From NCBI RefSeq assembly GCF_020520425.1, contig NC_079487.1, positions 134,190,385-134,254,384 of the forward strand: 64,000 bases of DNA, in the 5' to 3' direction. This stretch comes from Spinacia oleracea (Eukaryota; Streptophyta; Magnoliopsida; Caryophyllales; Amaranthaceae). The position numbers were made by a program, and so were the translations under genes. Shown piece after piece: positions 58,110 to 64,000 of the stretch (positions are counted from its first letter, which is position 1; each line of letters begins with the position of its first letter). A model generated the notes under the pieces. It was not told the origin of the DNA. It searched no databases and saw nothing but the letters and a program-made list of their open reading frames with translations.

Positions 58110-59880
58110 TATACTAATGGATCAATCATGAAAGTATATGGTAACTCATAACATATAATTAAAACAGCATTAGAAGAATAATTTTGAAGTGTTTGCGTGA
58201 TGTTCTGGTGCAAATTGTTCCCATAATCTTGCGGTTAATCACTGTCGTAGTTACTGTTATACAAATTGTTCATCTTCAGAAAGTTTTAGTTTCTTCATGT
58301 TGTGTATTTCTATTAACACTTTGTTCATTTGAAGTAAAATCTAAATAGTTGGATTCCCAAATACGTCACGCCAATCACGTCTTCTTTTCTAGAGTTGAAT
58401 TTCGTTCCCTTGTAGAGGTAATTACCGCAAATACTGCACCGAATTGACATCGACAACATCATCCGGATTAGCCCTAAGGGTGAACCGGGTGGCGGGTGCT
58501 AACACACACACACAAAAAAAAAAAAAGAAATAAATCCTAACAGTATCACTGGTTGGGGCGTTGAGGTGTGGGAACATCCGAACATGGGTTTGTTCATTGT
58601 GGGCCTTTTCTTTTTATGGAGGAAATTAAGGGAGGAAGAAGTGGGGTTTGGGCTTGGATTTGATCTTGTTGGACAATAAAAAGAGGATAGAATTCTCATC
58701 CTCATCCAACACATATTTCCGCAAACTCTTAGTGAATATCAGTAGAACATATTACATGCACCCGATACATCGCACACCCAGAAGAAAATATGATAAGAAT
58801 TACTAATATCTCTTCAAAAAATTTAACATTGCGAGAAACAAAGATTTCTTTTTTTTTAGGTCAAAAAGTTTCCAACCCTTTTTCCTGAAAAGGTATCCTA
58901 AAAAAAACATATATCTATACCTAGTATTTAAAAAGGATAACCATACATAATAATTAGATGACACGTGTCACCTCCTTCTTTCATCCATGGATTTTTTTTA
59001 TTTTTTTTTTCAATTTTTCATGTTGTTTGTTATACGAAGCATTTTACAACTTCAACACATCTTCCACTTCATCTTCCTCATCCATCATCAATTCACCATT
59101 GAATTCATATTCAACCTCTACTAATTTATCTCCCTCTTTAACACTTAATATTAATTCACCATATAATTTATATATTTTTCAACTTAGAAATTTGATCACC
59201 TTTATATAAATCATATACTCTAGCTAAAATCACAAGCCCTCAATAAAATTAACACTTTCAAAATGACTTAACAAACACTATATAATTAAAGAACGGGCTC
59301 CAAAACTAGTTCTTCTTTTATTAGCGAACTTAATTATCTCTTTTGGTCTTTTAGTTATCAACAAAGCACATACGTTAACTAGTCACGATTTGTATATTGA
59401 ATTGACTTCCTTATTAGGCCTAATAACAAATATTCCATGATTACAGTACCATTTAAGTGTAAACATTAGAATAAAGTACACATTTGGAATATTATAGGCT
59501 AATTATACTACGTAGGAGTTGTAAGAATCCTACTTGTCGACATATATTTTCCTTAATTGTTTTTTTTACAGTATTTTTTTGTCATCAAATTAATTTAAGT
59601 GAATCAGTATACTTTGTTAGGGTTGTAAACTTGTAATAGTACGTCTAGAATTGGTCCCTTTATTTTGTCAAGTTGACATGCAAGTTGTTATCATATTTGT
59701 CCAAGGCATTGTGATTCACGTGAATCAGTAAATTGGATGTGTCACAGTGTCAGTGTAGTGTAGTTATAATGTATAGTTGGCAAACCAATCGTTTCATATT
59801 GTATTTATGTTCATTTCTTTTTTTTTTCTTTTTTTTTAAAAAATTTTTTTTGATAGCATGAGTTCAATTATTGACGAACA
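58110..59880. other. Intergenic region upstream of the right-edge gene
   Basis: AT-rich with poly-A/T runs. Short frames at 58499-58714 (minus) and 58958-59209 (plus) are low-complexity and unsupported. The downstream end is the promoter of the gene at 59976. Confidence 0.45.
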
Positions 59881-59881
59881 T

Positions 59882-59889
59882 TATAAATA
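59882..59889 (+). promoter_or_regulatory. TATA box
   Basis: TATAAATA, 94 bp before the ATG at 59976. It implies a start site near 59915 and a short A-rich leader. Confidence 0.6.
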
Positions 59890-59975
59890 GAAGATACTCA
59901 CAGCTCAATGCTTTCATCCATATTTACTAAAAACCTAAAATTTTCTGATTAAGTGAAGTGCAAAAAAAAAAAAAC

Positions 59976-60039
59976 ATGAAGAATCATTCATCTTGTTCTA
60001 AGTTGGCTCTCTTAGCATTTTTGTTGCTGACTATTTCAG
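59976..60039 (+). CDS. First exon of a secreted-protein gene (signal peptide), 5' partial gene
   Basis: ATG AAG ... encodes MKNHSSCSKLALLAFLLLTIS followed by a good donor, G|GTAACC. Basic start, hydrophobic core and small residues fit a cleavable signal peptide. A phase-1 intron straight after the signal peptide is common in plant genes for small secreted proteins such as defensins and protease inhibitors, but the mature protein is not visible, so the class is unknown. A TATA box at 59882-59889 supports a real promoter. Intron 1 would extend at least to about 63940. A weak acceptor near 63934 (TTTTTGTCAG) is not convincing. Confidence 0.55.
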
Positions 60040-60098
60040 GTAACCGTCTTTCTTAGATTATTTAGGCGTTAAAAAACTTATCATTATTATTATTATTA

Positions 60099-60126
60099 CT
60101 AGTATAGAACCTGTGCGATGCACGGT
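60099..60126 (-). mobile_element. Helitron-like 3' end, minus orientation
   Basis: On the minus strand the hairpin CCGTGCATCGCAC is followed by AGGTTCTATACTAG before T. The element body was not delimited. Confidence 0.4.
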
Positions 60127-60261
60127 TTATATATTGCAACTTTAACTGCAAAGTTAAATTAATGTAGAAAAGAAACATAGAAAAATACGTACATTTTTTA
60201 TTCCTTTTCATGCATCACCCATAATTTCATGTTAGGTATAAAAATCAGTTATCATCCTGTA

Positions 60262-60710
60262 CTATGAGAGATGTCAACTCTCAACCTGAACTATTGAACC
60301 CGCTGGGTTGATCCGATCGTTTAGAACCCATACCGTTAATAACCCGCGAGCTGGAACCCAAGATCCGATCCGATTATATTCAACCCGAACAATCCGGAAA
60401 ATATTAACTCGATTAAGATCCGTAACCCGATAATAAACCCGTTCCGCAGCAACTCGATCCGTTTCAACCCGACCCGGATGGATCTGAAACGTTAATGACC
60501 CAACCCGTTTCAATCCGAACCGTTTGAACCCGAGAAAAACCCGTTCATAATAAGAAATGTTTTAACCTGTAACCCGTTTAATCCGATCCGTTTACAACCT
60601 GTAACCCGTTTACAACCTGTAACCCGTTTTAACTTGAATTGTTTACAACCTATAATTCGTTTAATTCGAATCGTTTACAACCCATAACCCGTTTAATCCT
60701 GCTATTGATC
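60262..60710. repeat. AACCCG-rich low-complexity element
   Basis: Repeated AACCCGTTT, GATCCG and ACAACCTGTAACCCGTTTA units. Ends are not defined. Confidence 0.45.
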
Positions 60711-61553
60711 TTAGTTTTTTAACACTTTTAAAAGCTAGTTATTGCATTTCTCTACTAATTAAGGCCTCAATATTAGAATTTATACGTATTAAAAATTGTG
60801 ATTTTTTGATTTAATTGCAATAACATTAAGCGATTGAGCTGCAACAAAACATTGCGAATAGTTCCACCATTTTTCCTGGACACTAAAAAATAGAAATATT
60901 GTATACTTTTCCTTGGCTAAAAGGTTTGAAATATTAAGAGCAATATTATTTACATAATCTTGAATCCCCCCCCCCCCTCATAAAGACAGAGTAATAAACT
61001 AAAATACTAATTTAACATACAAAGAATCATAAACTAATATAAAAATATCAAGAAAAATTCTAAATGGTGACCTACTGGTATTGAAAATGCTACATGGTGA
61101 ATTTTTTTTATTTTGATTTTCTATCTCATGGTATTACATAATTAATCAAGGTATTCTTGACATATTATTGTCCTTAGTTTATGTCTTAAGTGATGTATGA
61201 GAGTAATAATTTCTCCACTATATATGCCAACTATATTAAGTTGAACAATCAAGTATATTTAGTTTATGGTACAATAGTAATATGTATATATGTTGAATAA
61301 GGTATATGAATTATTGAAATATTTAGTCCGTATATTCCTATACAAATGTGTTTTTAATAATCTCAATAAAGAATATATACATAATAAACATTCCTTTACA
61401 ATGGGATAATTTTAATTGATTATCCTATATAAAGTATTAGAGAATATAAATAATGTAGTTTGCTCATTAAACATTTGTGCCTTCGGTTATTCATATATTG
61501 ATGATTAGTAAGCTTAACGTGGTTATACAATTATCCCAAATTCTTATATGAGA

Positions 61554-62185
61554 CTGTCCTCACCATCAACTGATGGTGAGACCAGTTCACACTTGCGAAT
61601 TTAGGTATGTTACTTCTATAGTTTAGACATGTTACTTTTTTTATAATTTTAGAGGAGGTATTTTTCTTCGTTTAGGTATGTTACTTCTATAGTTTAGACA
61701 TGTTACTTTTTTTTTATAATAATTTTAGAGGAGGTATTTTTTTAGTTTAGGTAAGTTACTTCTATAGTTTAGACATGTTACTTTTTTTTATACAGAGTAG
61801 TTTTAGGGGAGGTACCTTTTTAGTTTAGGTATGTTACTTCTATAGTTTAGACATGTTACTTTTTTTTTATATATATAATTTTAGATGAGGTACTTTTTTA
61901 GTTTAGGTATGTTACTTCTATAGTTTAGACATGTTACTTTTTTTTTATACGGAATAGTTTTAGGGGAGGTACATTTTTAGTTTAAGTATGTTACTTCTAT
62001 ATTTTAGACATGTTACTTTTTTTTATATAATTTTAGAGGAGGTACTTTTTTAGTTTAGGTATGTTACTTCTATAGTTTAGATTTGTTACTTTTTTTTTTT
62101 ATATAGTTTTAGGGGAGCTACGCTATTGGTTTCGCGCTCGTCACACCATCAAGTTGATGGTGTGACTGGTCTCACAGGAGACGCG
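61554..62185. repeat. Palindrome-bounded element with 6-7 tandem units of about 75 bp
   Basis: Units read GTTTAGGTATGTTACTTCTA, then TAGTTTAGACATGTTACTTT, then a T-run and TTTTAGAGGAGGTA. The array (about 61600-62110) lies between two palindromes, CACCATCAACTGATGGTG and CACACCATCAAGTTGATGGTG. The same palindrome ends the repeat region at 48140-48165. Confidence 0.7.
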
Positions 62186-62507
62186 CTGTACAATTATACC
62201 TTCTTAACGTGGTTATACAATGATTAGTAAGTTTAATTATGCTTAGCAGTTTTTCTTAATCGAAAATCAATTAATACATTTTATTTTTTGTCTGGGGCTA
62301 ATACCTATACTGTTGTACATGTTGAGTTTAGTAATGCATAGTTGCAGAATATATAATATTTATTAATGTATATTAGCAGAATATTTGACATACCATGATT
62401 AAGGTTATTGTTTTAATTAATTATCTCAAAAAATTAGTAAAATATACTATGATATTAAAACTAATGCATCAATTATACCATATCATAAAACATGGAAACT
62501 ATGCATG

Positions 62508-62541
62508 ATAGATAGATAAAGATAGATAGATAGATATAGAT

Positions 62542-62576
<35 letters not shown>

Positions 62577-62611
62577 TTTCCTCTCTTTTAGTATAGTATA
62601 TAGATATAGAT

Positions 62612-62645
<34 letters not shown>

Positions 62646-62646
62646 G
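62508..62646. repeat. Two (GATA)n arrays within a short direct duplication
   Basis: TAGATATAGATAAAGATAGA precedes each run of GATA units. The runs are separated by TTTCCTCTCTTTTAGTATAG. Confidence 0.9.
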
Positions 62647-62768
62647 GGAGTATGTAGTACGCATAAAACCCTAGTATCCGCAAAATCTTTTATGAAAACA
62701 AATGATTTAGCATGCACGCTATATAGTATTTGGAACCATAAGATCTTAATATTCTATAGTAGATTATA

Positions 62769-63024
62769 CTTCCTCCTATTTTTAATACTCGCAATGTTTG
62801 TGTATTTTATACTATTCACATATTCTATTTTGGCTATTGTTGGTGATTTATAGGTAAGATAAAACATAATAATGTATGATCTTGTTAGATCCGTCTCAAT
62901 TGTAGTTTTAAAATATTAACTTTTTATAATTTTTGCTTTAAGATTTAAATATATTAATGATCAAAGTTGTGCATAGACATGCGTGAAAGTAACCAATGTT
63001 GCAAATATTGAAAATCGGAGGAAC
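62769..63024. mobile_element. Stowaway MITE (256 bp family, copy 2)
   Basis: Ends CTTCCTCCTATTTTTAATAC and TATTGAAAATCGGAGGAAC with TA flanks, co-linear with 57852-58107. Confidence 0.72.
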
Positions 63025-64000
63025 TATTGAATTATCATGCATATAAATATTCTATAGTAGATCTTATTCTATATTATTTGGAACCATAAGATCTTAATAT
63101 TCTATAGTAGATTTTATGAATTATGAATATTCTATAGTATATTGAATTATGAATATTTCATTTCAAATGATCGATTTGGCATGAAATATATATAGTAAAC
63201 ACAATACTCTACTAATATTGTATAGTAGATTGTATTGATATAGTAAACGCAATACTAACTAATTATTAACAAAAGATCTAAGTATTAGAGAATCTCAATT
63301 ACATATCACTTGGGATTTCAAATATTACTATATGGTTACACGGGTATTATTGTATGGTTTATGATTACATGTATGATTAATAACCGTGTAATATTTGAGA
63401 TTCAGTTTAGATAGAGCCTAATACATGTGTAATTAACTGAACTGAATAATATTACCATATATTTATGATCTCAAATATTACCATATCTATAATATTCCGT
63501 TTAATATTTATCTATTTCTATAGTAGATTATACTTAAATATCATCTGAATATTTTATATTAGATTGCTAACTATATTTAACTTATCTAATAATGTAAATA
63601 TATTAAGAATTTAATTTTTTTTTAAAATAATATTTTTTTATACACAAGGACACTTGTCAGCTCCAGAATGAGCGCCCTGTGTTTTAGTAGAGTATATAGA
63701 TAGATAGATATATATAGATTATTCTCACGCCTAAACAATATGTAAAAATAATATTATGTTTTTTGTGTTTCCATTGTTATAGCCTAAAAAATAGGAGAGT
63801 GGGAGTATAAAATCTCGCAGTTGCATATTTAGATTGGGCTGTATATTTTTTCTGAAAGTTTTGTTATTTGATGCGTGATATTATTGTTTACAAAATATTT
63901 GTTGCTTTAATTATTTTTTTAACATTTTTGTCAGCCGCTTTTTCTGGAAAGTTAACATTAGAATCGGAGATATTATTGTTTTGTGAAATATTTGTTGCTT
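63025..64000. other. AT-rich presumed intron sequence at the right edge
   Basis: Repeated short motifs (ATTCTATAGTAGAT, ATATTACCATAT). A direct repeat of TATTATTG...AATATTTGTTGCTT lies at 63885 and 63970. No exon is supported. Confidence 0.4.

Noticed and set aside
63925-64000. Candidate second exon of the right-edge gene after TTTTTGTCAG
   Set aside because: Downstream bases repeat the non-coding motif seen at 63885, so coding is unlikely.

Overview
This is plant nuclear DNA. It has AT-rich intergenic sequence, GT-AG introns, tRNA-derived SINEs, MITEs, Helitron-like ends, LINE tails, a complete Ty3/gypsy Tat-type retrotransposon and plant-specific gene families. The species cannot be read from sequence alone. 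Repeat style hints at Caryophyllales/Amaranthaceae (beet, spinach, goosefoot), but that is a weak inference. Gene models below were built by matching splice sites and reading phase across exons.

Layout. (1) 1-3406, minus: five exons of a lysine-rich, probably nuclear protein running off the left edge, with an exon-level internal duplication. (2) 4.2-6.6 kb: a SINE, then a Pack-MULE-like element carrying a broken fragment of an ARC5/DRP5B dynamin gene. (3) 8.2-16.3 kb, minus: a tandem pair of very-long-chain 3-oxoacyl-CoA reductase (KCR) genes with identical three-exon architecture, separated and invaded by MITEs and a SINE. (4) 17.1-22.3 kb, minus: a miniature glutamate-receptor-like gene. 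It has the split ligand-binding domain and M1, M3 and M4 helices, but no amino-terminal domain and no visible pore loop. (5) 23.3-27.7 kb, minus: an unprocessed pseudogene of ribosomal protein P0. (6) 32.85-44.49 kb: an 11.6 kb Tat-lineage LTR retrotransposon with a 5-bp target duplication, LTRs differing at one base in 425, one uninterrupted gag-pol ORF, a 46-bp minisatellite and a six-exon antisense gene. It sits in the 3' end of an NDR1/HIN1-like gene (44.4-45.2 kb), replacing its C-terminus. (7) 46-51.8 kb: nested mobile elements, including a solo LTR inside a LINE RNase H tail. (8) 51.9-55.5 kb, minus: the intact P0 gene, with telo-box and site II promoter motifs. (9) 56-60 kb: an AT heptanucleotide array and MITEs. 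(10) 59.98 kb, plus: the first exon of a gene for a secreted protein, whose first intron fills most of the remaining window.

How the pieces relate. The two P0 copies belong to a segmental duplication whose 5' flanking block recurs near 46.8-48.4 kb. Only the right-hand copy can still encode P0. The KCR pair would act in the ER in fatty-acid elongation. The remaining genes have no obvious shared pathway. Most of the intergenic DNA is decayed or young mobile elements, many with exact target-site duplications.
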